Of a stretch of 10,134 nucleotides of DNA, positions 1-6,305 are shown piece after piece. The position numbers and the translations under genes were made by a program. Source of the stretch: JAENVU01 sp046598395 (GTDB taxonomy: Bacteria; Actinomycetota; Acidimicrobiia; IMCC26256; JAENVU01); assembly GCA_046598395.1 (NCBI GenBank), contig JBKJIQ010000039.1:1-10134 (forward strand). The letters are read 5' to 3'. The stretch's first letter is position 1. Each line of letters starts with the position of its first letter. The notes beneath the pieces are model-generated. The model was not told the origin of the DNA. It saw nothing but the letters and a program-made list of their open reading frames with translations, and did no database searches.

Positions 1-9
1 TGTCAACCT

Positions 10-54
10 GGCTGTCATCTGGCGGGCCGAAGCCCGTGGCCGGGATGGACAGCC
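10..54 (-). repeat. Structured inverted repeat with a UUCG hairpin, downstream of tRNA-Arg
   Basis: Arms GGCTGTC (10-16) and GACAGCC (48-54) are perfectly complementary. The stem continues with ATC/GAT after a one-base bulge. Inside it lies a second perfect stem, 23-27 with 32-36. Read on the minus strand the inner hairpin is CGGGC-TTCG-GCCCG, that is, a C(UUCG)G tetraloop, which is known to be very stable in RNA. It starts about 20 bases past the tRNA-Arg 3' end on the same strand, so it may end or stabilise that transcript. No U-tract follows, so it is not a textbook intrinsic terminator. It could also be part of an RNA or gene extending past the left edge. Confidence 0.5.
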
Positions 55-75
55 GCCTGACCAGGACTTTCTCAG

Positions 76-148
76 TGCGCTCGGAGGGAATCGAACCCCC
101 AACCTTCTGATCCGTAATCAGATGCTCTATCCGTTGAGCTACGAGCGC
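76..148 (-). tRNA. tRNA-Arg (anticodon ACG)
   Basis: Read on the minus strand this is a complete 73-base cloverleaf. The acceptor stem GCGCTCG (148-142) pairs with CGAGCGC (83-77), and the discriminator base is A at 76. The anticodon stem TCTGA/TCAGA encloses the loop TTACGGA, which gives anticodon ACG; the first A is normally deaminated to inosine so that the tRNA reads CGU, CGC and CGA. The T-arm has the usual GGTTCGATTCC. The 3' CCA is not encoded, since CTG follows the discriminator, so it must be added after transcription. Confidence 0.97.
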
Positions 149-157
149 AGACCAAGG

Positions 158-163
158 AGTCTA
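158..163 (-). promoter_or_regulatory. Possible -10 box of the tRNA-Arg gene
   Basis: On the minus strand TAGACT fits the actinobacterial TANNNT -10 pattern. It ends 9 bases before the first tRNA base, so transcription would begin one or two bases upstream of the mature 5' end. No convincing -35 hexamer is visible in the GC-rich sequence upstream. The segment from 149 to 225 also has to hold the start signals of the divergent murJ gene, for which I see no clear promoter. Confidence 0.3.
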
Positions 164-225
164 CGGGATCGGCGGCGGCGTGCTCGGAGCGTTGCGACGC
201 GCCCGGGGACCGGGGCCATGCCACC

Positions 226-1848
226 ATGGCGGCGATGACCGCCCCAGACCAGGCACCGAAGCCACCCACTCGTGCCGCGGCGGTCATGGGCGCGGCCACC
301 CTCGCCTCTCGGGGCGTCGGCTTCGTGCGGATTTGGGTAGTGGCCACCGTCCTGGGCGCAACGCTGCTCGGCAACACCTACCAGTCGTCGAGCGCGGTTT
401 CGAACGTCCTCTTCGAGCTCCTCGCCGCCGGCGCGCTCTCGGCGGTCCTGGTACCCACGTTCGTCCGCCACCTCGAACGCGGCGACGACGCCGAGGCAGA
501 GCGGCTCGCGTCCGGCGTGCTGGGGCTCGCGCTGGGGGTCCTCGGTGCCGTCGCCATCGTGGGCTTCATCGCAGCCCCACAAATTGCTCGCCTCATCGCG
601 ACCGGTGCTCCCACGAAGGAGTTGCAACAACAACAGCAGGTCCTGGCCACCTACCTCACCCGTTTCTTCGTGTTCCAAATTCTCCTGTACGCGATCGGGA
701 CCGTGGCGACCGCGGTCCTGTACGCGAAGCGCCACTTCGTCGCCACAGCCATGGCACCGATCGCGAACACGGTCGCGGTCGTCGGCTCACTCATCGTGTT
801 CCGCATCCTCACCGGCGCGCATCCGACGCTCGCACTCACCGGGACGGAGCGGCTCGTACTCGCGCTCGGCGGGATGCTCGGCGTGATCGGGTTCGTAGGC
901 GTTCCCGTCATCGCACTCGCGCGCACGGGTTTCAAGCTCCGCCCACGCATTGGGAGACCAGACTCCGATCTCCGTCAGCTGTTGAAACTGTCGGCGTGGG
1001 CGGTACTGCAACACGGGGGCATCGGGATACTGCTCGGCGCGGCCATCGTGATGGGCAACCAGGTCGACGGTGGTGTCGTCGCCTACCAGTTCGCCTTCGT
1101 TGCGATCATGGCGCCGTACGCGATCCTCGCCCAACCGGTGCAGACCACGATCCTGCCCGAGCTCAGCAATGCCGCAGAGCGAGGAGACCTCAAGAGCTTC
1201 GCCGGTCAGCTGCGCTGGGCGCTCGACAACCTCGCGCTCCTCATCGTTCCCGTCTCCGCGGCCATGGTCGCGCTCGCGCTCCCGGCCATGCGCGTGATCG
1301 CCGTAGGCCAGAGCAAAGGCAAGGCCGGACTGTTCGCGGCTGCGCTCGCGTCGCTCGCACTCGGGTTGTTTCCGTACAGCGCGTTCCTGCTGTTCGCACG
1401 CACGAGTTACGCGCTCGGCGACAGCAAGACCCCTGCGGTGATCGCGCTCAGCACGGCACTCGTGGGCGCTGCCGCGATGATCGGCATCGGCTTGTTCGTC
1501 CACGGCGACGCGATTGTTGGGGCCATCGGACTCGGCCATACGCTCGCCTACGCGCTCGGGTCCGTGATTCTTGGTGTGCACCTCCGCCGCAAGCTGGGGG
1601 AGCCGATCTTCCCGAAGGCCCTGCCCTGGACTGCTCTCATCGCGGGCCTCTTCGCCCTTGCCGCCTGGCTCATCCACCAGGAAATCGAGCCGCACCACCG
1701 CCTCGATGCACTGAGTTTTCTGGCCATCGTCGGCGTGGTAGGCGCTGCGCTTTACTTCGCAGCCGTGCGGGTGACCCGACGACGGATGCGCGAGGTGACC
1801 ACGAGCCGCGTGGTCGCCGATGAGCCCGATCTCGCGCCCGAGACCTGA
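226..1848 (+). CDS. murJ: MurJ (MviN)-family lipid II flippase
   Basis: Predicted 540-residue inner-membrane protein of the MOP superfamily that moves lipid II across the cytoplasmic membrane for peptidoglycan synthesis. The length suits a 14-helix MurJ. TM1 carries S28-R29 and R35, the spacing of the cavity residues known in other MurJ proteins. A following block (about 60-79) ends GALSAVLVPTF, the actinobacterial form of the conserved G-A-x-S-x-x-F/L-V-P signature. HFVATAMAPIANT (170-182) and QTTILPELS (306-314) match conserved MurJ segments. Some charged residues seen in the E. coli protein appear absent. A Gln5 run (134-138) sits after TM3. The ATG at 226 lacks a strong ribosome site; an in-frame ATG at 235 is an alternative. 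The gene diverges from tRNA-Arg and converges on the sulfotransferase, and its stop codon lies inside the 7-base repeat. The family is clear; flippase activity is inferred. Confidence 0.92.
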   Translation: MAAMTAPDQAPKPPTRAAAVMGAATLASRGVGFVRIWVVATVLGATLLGNTYQSSSAVSNVLFELLAAGALSAVLVPTFVRHLERGDDAEAERLASGVLGLALGVLGAVAIVGFIAAPQIARLIATGAPTKELQQQQQVLATYLTRFFVFQILLYAIGTVATAVLYAKRHFVATAMAPIANTVAVVGSLIVFRILTGAHPTLALTGTERLVLALGGMLGVIGFVGVPVIALARTGFKLRPRIGRPDSDLRQLLKLSAWAVLQHGGIGILLGAAIVMGNQVDGGVVAYQFAFVAIMAPYAILAQPVQTTILPELSNAAERGDLKSFAGQLRWALDNLALLIVPVSAAMVALALPAMRVIAVGQSKGKAGLFAAALASLALGLFPYSAFLLFARTSYALGDSKTPAVIALSTALVGAAAMIGIGLFVHGDAIVGAIGLGHTLAYALGSVILGVHLRRKLGEPIFPKALPWTALIAGLFALAAWLIHQEIEPHHRLDALSFLAIVGVVGAALYFAAVRVTRRRMREVTTSRVVADEPDLAPET

Positions 1849-1882
1849 GACCTGGGACCCCAAGACTTGGGACTTGGGACTT
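1840..1882. repeat. Tandem 7-base repeat (RRGACYY, six units) between convergent genes
   Basis: Units read GAGACCT, GAGACCT, GGGACCC, then one extra C, AAGACTT, GGGACTT, GGGACTT. The first units encode the last MurJ residues and contain its stop codon (1846-1848); the last ends 3 bases before the sulfotransferase stop. Because RRGACYY units of opposite base choice are complementary, the array also holds a 13-base palindrome, CCCAAGACTTGGG (1859-1871), that can fold as a short hairpin. It could serve as a two-way transcription end point, but no T-tract is present. Confidence 0.7.
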
Positions 1883-1885
1883 CGC

Positions 1886-2785
1886 TCAGGCGTCGATCAA
1901 CCAGGCGGGGCGTGCGATCCCGGCGCCGTCGAGCAGAGCTCCGAGACGACGGTTCGGCTCGGCAAACCGCGCCGCCAGGTCATCGAGCACGGCGTTGGGA
2001 ACCGCCGCTTGCAACTTCCCATGACCGTTGAGGCGGAAATACAAGGACCGGAGACCGCGCTTGACCGCAGGCGCTCGACGCAGCAACCGCTCCAACCGAT
2101 CGTTGGCATCCAACGCCAACGCCTGCAACCGCGCGTTGCGAAACCGAGTGGTGCGATTCTCGGAACGGAGCCCGGCCGCACCTAGCCGCCCCTCATCGAG
2201 GCCCAGCCACCCGGCCACCTCCCGCAGGACGGCATCGCCCTCGGCGATCAAGTCCTCGAAGAACACGATCTTCACGGCGTCCGCGCCGAGCACGTCCCAC
2301 CATTCGGGCAACCAGTCTGCATAATGGCCGCCGCGCGCCGCCATGTACTTCTCATTCGCGGGGTCGTTGAAGTCTTCGTCGGTGAGGCCATCCGCGGCGG
2401 TGAGGTATTCCTCGATGGTCAACTCGGCCGGGAACCGCATCCGCACTTTCTGATATTCGAAGAACGAGATCGCTCGACTCACGGGCTCACGCAGGACCAA
2501 CACCACCCGCGGGTTCACCAGGACCGACGTCATCGCTCGTGCCACCGCCGCGCCGCCATAGAAGTACGAAGGGGTGGCCTCGAGGCGGACCGGCCGGTCC
2601 GCGGCGGCGAAGTAATCGTTCCAGACCCTCACCGGCCCAACCGGTTGTCCGTAGCGGGCAGGCGAGAAGTAGCGCGTCTCTTTGATCGCGGATGCGACCA
2701 CCTCCGGGTGTTCAGCGAGCGACACAAAGAGGGAGGTCGTTCCCGCCTTGTTGACTCCCGCGATCACCGCGTCCACCCGCTCCAT
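1886..2785 (-). CDS. PAPS-dependent sulfotransferase domain protein
   Basis: Predicted 299-residue enzyme that would transfer sulfate from 3'-phosphoadenosine-5'-phosphosulfate (PAPS) to a hydroxyl or amine. The N-terminal GVNKAGTTSLF (10-20) is the P-loop-like site for the 5'-phosphosulfate, with K13 the expected catalytic lysine. KETRYF (35-40) and LEATPSYFY (68-76) are typical of the heparan-sulfate-type branch. LREPVSRAISFF (98-109) is the 3'-phosphate-binding loop. No signal peptide or membrane helix is seen, so a cytoplasmic enzyme is likely. The length is normal. The ATG at 2785 has no Shine-Dalgarno sequence but lies 6 bases after TACACT, the layout of a leaderless transcript. It follows uppP by 18 bases. 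The substrate cannot be read from sequence; a lipid or envelope glycan is a guess from the uppP and murJ neighbours. Confidence 0.85.
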   Translation of the reverse strand: MERVDAVIAGVNKAGTTSLFVSLAEHPEVVASAIKETRYFSPARYGQPVGPVRVWNDYFAAADRPVRLEATPSYFYGGAAVARAMTSVLVNPRVVLVLREPVSRAISFFEYQKVRMRFPAELTIEEYLTAADGLTDEDFNDPANEKYMAARGGHYADWLPEWWDVLGADAVKIVFFEDLIAEGDAVLREVAGWLGLDEGRLGAAGLRSENRTTRFRNARLQALALDANDRLERLLRRAPAVKRGLRSLYFRLNGHGKLQAAVPNAVLDDLAARFAEPNRRLGALLDGAGIARPAWLIDA

Positions 2786-2791
2786 CGCCGC

Positions 2792-2797
2792 AGTGTA
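2792..2797 (-). promoter_or_regulatory. Candidate leaderless -10 box for the sulfotransferase
   Basis: Minus-strand TACACT, within the 9-mer CCGTACACT, is followed by six bases and then the sulfotransferase ATG at 2785. A start site 7 bases after a -10 box would fall on the A of that ATG. No Shine-Dalgarno sequence is present, which fits a leaderless messenger. No good -35 is visible. The same 9-mer recurs upstream of the lyase gene on the same strand. Confidence 0.45.
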
Positions 2798-2803
2798 CGG
2801 AGA

Positions 2804-3778
2804 TCAGATTGTGTTGGTGATGACCAAGACCAGCGCGATCGCGGCCACGGCAATTCGATACCATCCGAACACGGCAAGGCTGTGTTGCTGCAGATACGTG
2901 ACCATCCAGCGCACCGAGACCACCGCGGCCACGAAGGCCACGACCAGCCCAATCATCGGAGTCAGCCCGCCGAAGGTGTCCACCATCAGCGATCCGTCCT
3001 TGAGGACCGAATACGCCGTGGCCGCGCCCAGTGTCAAGACGCCGAGCAAGAACGAGAACTCGATCGCCGCGGCCATCGAAAGGCCCAGCAACAGTGCGGC
3101 CACGATGGTGACGAGACTGCGGCTCGTACCCGGCCACATCGCCGCCACCTGGGCGACCCCGATGATGAATGCGTCGCGGGTGGTAAGCGTTTCCAACGCT
3201 CGACCACCGGGGCGATCGATCACTCCCCGGGCCACCAACACCAGAATGAGCACCCCGCCCACGGCCCACGCGGCGATCACCGGTCCCACGCCGAACAGCG
3301 CCGACTTGATCATCTTCTCGCCTACCAGGCCGATCACCGCGGCCGGGACAAAGGCAACGGCCAGCGCGAACAACAGTCGGCGCCCGTCGGCGCTGCGCCC
3401 GGCCACCCCTTCGATCATCTTCACAAACCGGTGGCGGTACAGACCGAGCACCGCCACAATCGCGCCGGACTGGATCGCGATTTCGTAGGCCTTCAACGCG
3501 TCGCCGGGCTTCCCCGTATGCGGAAGACCCAAGATGCGCGACGTCACCAAGAGATGCCCGGTCGAGGAGATCGGCAGGTACTCGGTAATTCCTTCCACCA
3601 AACCGAGCACCACCGCCTGACCCACGCTCAGACCGGTGTGCACCATTGCAATCACGGGTGCCGCGAACGCGGGACCGGCAGTGAGCACCAGGATCAGGCC
3701 CACCAGGACCGGCAACACCGAGGCACGCCACCTCGTTGGCGCGACCGCAGGGTTTCTCGTCACGGGGACCATCTTCAT
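2804..3778 (-). CDS. uppP: Undecaprenyl-diphosphate phosphatase (UppP/BacA family)
   Basis: Predicted 324-residue multi-pass membrane phosphatase that converts undecaprenyl diphosphate to the monophosphate, recycling the lipid carrier for peptidoglycan and other envelope polymers. Overexpression of this family gives bacitracin resistance. Motif 1, EGITEYLPISSTGHL (62-76), has the catalytic-site residues E62, E66 and H75; motif 2, PGTSRS (216-221), has R220. Their spacing matches E. coli UppP with an offset of about 45. The extra N-terminus contains a signal-peptide-like stretch (about 17-39) ending in AFA. The ATG at 3778 is chosen because GGAGAG lies 6 bases before it and it overlaps the lyase stop as ATGA; the reading frame stays open further upstream inside the lyase gene, without support. 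The motif 2 Gly after SRS is replaced by Leu. Translation is probably coupled to the lyase. Confidence 0.92.
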   Translation of the reverse strand: MKMVPVTRNPAVAPTRWRASVLPVLVGLILVLTAGPAFAAPVIAMVHTGLSVGQAVVLGLVEGITEYLPISSTGHLLVTSRILGLPHTGKPGDALKAYEIAIQSGAIVAVLGLYRHRFVKMIEGVAGRSADGRRLLFALAVAFVPAAVIGLVGEKMIKSALFGVGPVIAAWAVGGVLILVLVARGVIDRPGGRALETLTTRDAFIIGVAQVAAMWPGTSRSLVTIVAALLLGLSMAAAIEFSFLLGVLTLGAATAYSVLKDGSLMVDTFGGLTPMIGLVVAFVAAVVSVRWMVTYLQQHSLAVFGWYRIAVAAIALVLVITNTI

Positions 3779-4296
3779 TCTGAACTCTCCAACACGGTGA
3801 CTTCGAAGGTTGTCTGCAACCGGTCGCCCAGATCTGCACAACGGTTGTCTTCGGCGTAGCGCTTTCCCTGCACATTCCAGAGATGCACCGACGTCTGGCC
3901 GATCGGGAACGGGCCCCAGTGCCAGGTGCCACGGGCCAACGCGAACCCATCCAAGGGCCGCACCACGAACGCGCGAACGTGGTCCAGGTCGGCGACCGAT
4001 CCGAACTCGATGGCCGCCGGCGCGACGACGATCACCGACACCGCGTCGAGCGCCAGCAACGTCTGGGTATGGGTGTCATGGCGGTAGAGGCGATCACACA
4101 CGAGGCGGCCACCGACGCGGTCGACTTCGTCGGGCGAGTGCGCAATCACGTTCACATGCGGATCGCCCAGGGTGAACTCGTAAGTGAGCTCGCGGTCACG
4201 AGGGTCGGAATCAGCAACCGGCAGCCAGCCAAACGGGGCCCAGTCTTGCGCGGTGAGCGGGCGGGCGGCAATCACACGCGCCGTCGAACCGCTCAC
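3775..4296 (-). CDS. allA: Ureidoglycolate lyase (AllA-like) family protein
   Basis: Predicted 173-residue cupin-fold protein, close to the usual size of AllA (about 160). AllA splits ureidoglycolate into glyoxylate and urea in allantoin (purine) breakdown. Family landmarks are APFGWLPV (20-27) near the start, HVNVIAHSP (47-55), YRHDTHTQTLLALD (71-84), where family members carry the E/R-H...S/T-Q segment, ARGTWHWGPFPIG (121-133), and the C-terminal AED (148-150) before the last strand. The start is GTG at 4296, supported by AAAAGGAG 8 bases upstream. It is first in a minus-strand unit, overlaps uppP by 4 bases and diverges from a glyoxylate-reductase-type dehydrogenase. No other allantoin-pathway gene is in the window, so it may act on a related ureido or hydroxy acid. 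Family assignment is fairly firm; substrate is not. Confidence 0.72.
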   Translation of the reverse strand: MSGSTARVIAARPLTAQDWAPFGWLPVADSDPRDRELTYEFTLGDPHVNVIAHSPDEVDRVGGRLVCDRLYRHDTHTQTLLALDAVSVIVVAPAAIEFGSVADLDHVRAFVVRPLDGFALARGTWHWGPFPIGQTSVHLWNVQGKRYAEDNRCADLGDRLQTTFEVTVLESSE

Positions 4297-4342
4297 GCGT
4301 GGTGCTCCTTTTCTGCTGATCTACGCTGCCCCGAAGCTGGCA

Positions 4343-4348
4343 AGTGTA
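4343..4348 (-). promoter_or_regulatory. Candidate -10 box for the lyase-uppP transcript
   Basis: Minus-strand TACACT, again within CCGTACACT, lies 46 bases upstream of the lyase GTG. Transcription starting 7 bases after it would leave a leader of about 40 bases carrying the AAAAGGAG ribosome site. The -35 region is unclear. By eye TACACT occurs only three times in the window on either strand, each time just upstream of a gene start. Confidence 0.4.
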
Positions 4349-4386
4349 CGGCCCCGATTCGGCGCACTTTTCACTCGGGAGGGTTC

Positions 4387-4473
4387 ATGGACGAACGTGG
4401 CATCCACACCGCTGCCGTCGAGACACATCGGATCAGCCCCAGAACTGCGTCCGTCAGCGACCCGGGCCGCTGA
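4387..4473 (+). CDS. 28-residue leader ORF abutting the dehydrogenase start
   Basis: ATG at 4387 follows a strong ribosome site, CGGGAGGG (4376-4383), with a spacing of 3-4 bases. The ORF runs 28 codons and its TGA (4471-4473) touches the ATG of the dehydrogenase, giving TGAATG. The peptide begins MDERGIHTAAV, ends VSDPGR, and is rich in charged and polar residues with no membrane segment; I recognise no family. The dehydrogenase has no Shine-Dalgarno sequence of its own, so its translation probably depends on ribosomes finishing this ORF. It may be only a coupling device, or a sensor of translation. Four Arg and two His codons in 28 are notable but no run is present that would suggest classical attenuation. 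Confidence 0.5.
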   Translation: MDERGIHTAAVETHRISPRTASVSDPGR

Positions 4474-5424
4474 ATGGCGCGCGTCCTCGTCACCCGCCAG
4501 CTGCCCGAGGGTGGCCTTACCCCGCTCACCGCCGCCGGTCACGAGATCGTGCAGCGCGCCGATGACACACCCTTTACTCCGGCCGAACTCGCGGTGGCCG
4601 TCGCCGAGGTTGACGCCGTGGTGTGCCTGCTGACCGACCAGATCAACGCCGCGGTCTTGACCGCCGCGGATGATCGCGTCCGGGTCGTGGCGAACGTCGC
4701 CGTGGGCTACGACAACATTGACCTCGCGGCTGCCCGCGCCCAGGGCATCACGGTGTGCAACACCCCGGGAGTGCTCGATGACACCACGGCCGACCTCGCG
4801 TTCTTCCTCATGCTGGCGGCGTCACGGCTCACCCACGACGCAGAAGCCGACCTTCGCGATGGCCGCTGGGTTGGGTGGAGCATCAACCAGTACCTCGGCC
4901 GGGACGTTCACGGAGCGACCCTCGGGCTGGTCGGGTACGGCCGTATCGGCCGGGCGGTGGCGCGGCGTGCCTCCGGATTCGGAATGAACGTGCTGCATCA
5001 CACGCGAACTGATTCCGGCCAGACCGGTTGGGTCGCTGATCTTCACCGCATCCTGGCCGAGGCCGACATCGTGTCGCTGCACGTACCCCTCACGGAATCG
5101 ACCCGTCATCTCATCGGCGCGTCCGAACTCGCGGTCATGAAGCCGACCGCGGTGCTCGTGAATACGGCCCGTGGTCCGGTGGTGGATGAAGCAGCACTCG
5201 CGGCCGCGCTCACCACCGGCACGATCTTCGCCGCAGGCCTCGACGTGTTCGAAGAAGAGCCCGCCGTCCATCCCGCGCTGCTGGGGGCGCCGCGCACCGT
5301 GTTGCTCCCTCATATCGGTTCCGCGTCGGTGGCAACTCGCACCCGAATGGCCCAGGTCGCGTGTGCCGGTGTGGTCTCCGTGCTCGCAGGTGAGTCGCCG
5401 TCGAACGTAGTTTCTGGCCTGTGA
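4474..5424 (+). CDS. D-2-hydroxyacid dehydrogenase, glyoxylate/hydroxypyruvate reductase type
   Basis: Predicted 316-residue cytoplasmic oxidoreductase that interconverts a 2-oxo acid and a D-2-hydroxy acid. The Rossmann motif GYGRIG (154-159) lies in the central coenzyme domain. Catalytic residues are R233 in NTARGP, E262 in FEEEP and H280 in LLPHIGSA. VAVGYDNIDL (75-84) is the substrate-domain signature. The second coenzyme strand ends HHTRT (175-179) with no acidic residue, as in NADP(H)-using glyoxylate and hydroxypyruvate reductases, so NADPH is the likelier cofactor. The start is the ATG abutting the leader ORF. The regulator gene overlaps its end by GTGA. Divergence from a ureidoglycolate-lyase-like gene suggests glyoxylate as substrate, with glycolate as product; phosphoglycerate or another 2-oxo acid cannot be excluded. 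Confidence 0.88.
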   Translation: MARVLVTRQLPEGGLTPLTAAGHEIVQRADDTPFTPAELAVAVAEVDAVVCLLTDQINAAVLTAADDRVRVVANVAVGYDNIDLAAARAQGITVCNTPGVLDDTTADLAFFLMLAASRLTHDAEADLRDGRWVGWSINQYLGRDVHGATLGLVGYGRIGRAVARRASGFGMNVLHHTRTDSGQTGWVADLHRILAEADIVSLHVPLTESTRHLIGASELAVMKPTAVLVNTARGPVVDEAALAAALTTGTIFAAGLDVFEEEPAVHPALLGAPRTVLLPHIGSASVATRTRMAQVACAGVVSVLAGESPSNVVSGL

Positions 5425-6257
5425 GCTTGGCCGAGCGGGTTCGTGCGACAACGTTGTCACCTCGCGAGCGCCGCGTCGCGGATCTGATCCTGTCCGATCC
5501 CAGCGCCGTCGCGTTCGGCACGGTGGCGAGTGTGGCGAGTGCGGCAGACGTTGGTAACTCAACGGTGATGCGCTTCGCGACCTCGATTGGCTTCGACGGG
5601 TTCAGCAACCTCCAACACGCGGTGCGCACCGAACTCGACGGCCGCCTACGCCAGGCCACCCATCGCGTGCGCCAACCACAACGCGGCGATCCCATCAACC
5701 GCGCGCTCGACACCGAGATCGCAAACGTCACCGACACATTCGCCCTCCTCGATCGTGCGAGTCTCGCCGCGGCGGCCGCACACATCGCACGGTGCCCGCG
5801 AGTAGGCGTGGTCGCCGGCGACACTGCCCGCGGCGTCGCCCAGGACTTCGCCACCCAGCTCAGCATGGTGCGGCCTCAGGTGGAACTCATCGAGACCGGT
5901 TCGATCGCGCTGACCCGGTCGCTCACCTGGTTCGATCGCTCCGACATGGTCATCGTCATCGATACCGCCCGCTACGAGCACACCGTGGCCCTCGCCGCTG
6001 AACGCGCCGCCGATCGCGGGGTTCGGGTCCTTGCCATCTCCGATTCCCACCTCTCGCCGATCGCGGCAATCGCCACGTGGTCGTTCCAAGTCCTCGACCG
6101 CGGCGGCGGACCGTTCGACAGCTTCGTTGGAGCCCTGGCACTCACCAACCTCATGGTCACGTTCGTTACCAAGGAAGTGGGGCGCTCGGCCGTGCGCCAT
6201 ATCGATCGGCTCGACGCCGAGTGGGACGGCGCACACATCCTGCGCGCCGAGAACTGA
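5421..6257 (+). CDS. RpiR/MurR-family transcriptional regulator with SIS domain
   Basis: Predicted 278-residue DNA-binding regulator. The N-terminal HTH_6 domain (about 1-75) includes SPRERRVADLIL (13-24) and the helix-turn-helix ASVASAADVGNSTVMRFATS (36-55), followed by IGFDGFSNLQ, a hallmark of the family. The C-terminal SIS domain (about 115-255), which binds phosphosugars in relatives, includes VGVVAGDTARGVAQDF (128-143) and VLAISDSHLSPIAAIA (203-218). The usual Ser-rich ligand motif (S-x-S-G) after the second strand reads IDTARYE (180-186), so the ligand may differ. The GTG start overlaps the dehydrogenase stop by 4 bases and has no ribosome site, so expression is likely coupled. It probably controls this cluster; targets could be the promoters between 4297-4386 and 6300-6351. 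Confidence 0.88.
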   Translation: MSLAERVRATTLSPRERRVADLILSDPSAVAFGTVASVASAADVGNSTVMRFATSIGFDGFSNLQHAVRTELDGRLRQATHRVRQPQRGDPINRALDTEIANVTDTFALLDRASLAAAAAHIARCPRVGVVAGDTARGVAQDFATQLSMVRPQVELIETGSIALTRSLTWFDRSDMVIVIDTARYEHTVALAAERAADRGVRVLAISDSHLSPIAAIATWSFQVLDRGGGPFDSFVGALALTNLMVTFVTKEVGRSAVRHIDRLDAEWDGAHILRAEN

Positions 6258-6279
6258 TTCCACCGCCGCCAGCACGCCT

Positions 6280-6305
6280 GCCGCCCGAACGCTCGGAGAG
6301 GCGGC
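6280..6305 (+). terminator. Candidate hairpin terminator after the regulator gene
   Basis: GCCGC (6280-6284) pairs with GCGGC (6301-6305). Next to it CCGA (6285-6288) pairs with TCGG (6293-6296) around the loop ACGC, leaving a four-base bulge. The run after it is TGGTATATTTG, only mildly T-rich. It would separate the dehydrogenase-regulator transcript from the oxygenase gene. Confidence 0.35.

Noticed and set aside
1..18. Possible minus-strand gene starting ATG at 18
   Set aside because: Only six codons are inside the window, there is no ribosome site, and the ATG lies within the structured inverted repeat.
76..148. Integration (att) site at the tRNA-Arg 3' end
   Set aside because: I found no second copy of the tRNA 3' end in the window beyond the generic T-arm similarity to tRNA-Ser, and no integrase gene.
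625..639. CAACAACAACAGCAG run in murJ
   Set aside because: Only five codons encoding a Gln run in a loop; too short to claim a functional or unstable repeat.
180..1823. Long open frame on the plus strand, 547 codons, overlapping murJ in another frame
   Set aside because: The translation is arginine-, histidine- and proline-rich low-complexity sequence with no motif, the usual shadow of a GC-rich gene. The murJ frame has clear helices and family signatures.
2324..3859. Long plus-strand open frame opposite uppP and the sulfotransferase
   Set aside because: His/Arg/Gln-rich translation with no domain; it crosses two well-supported genes and an intergenic gap, so it is antisense to real coding.
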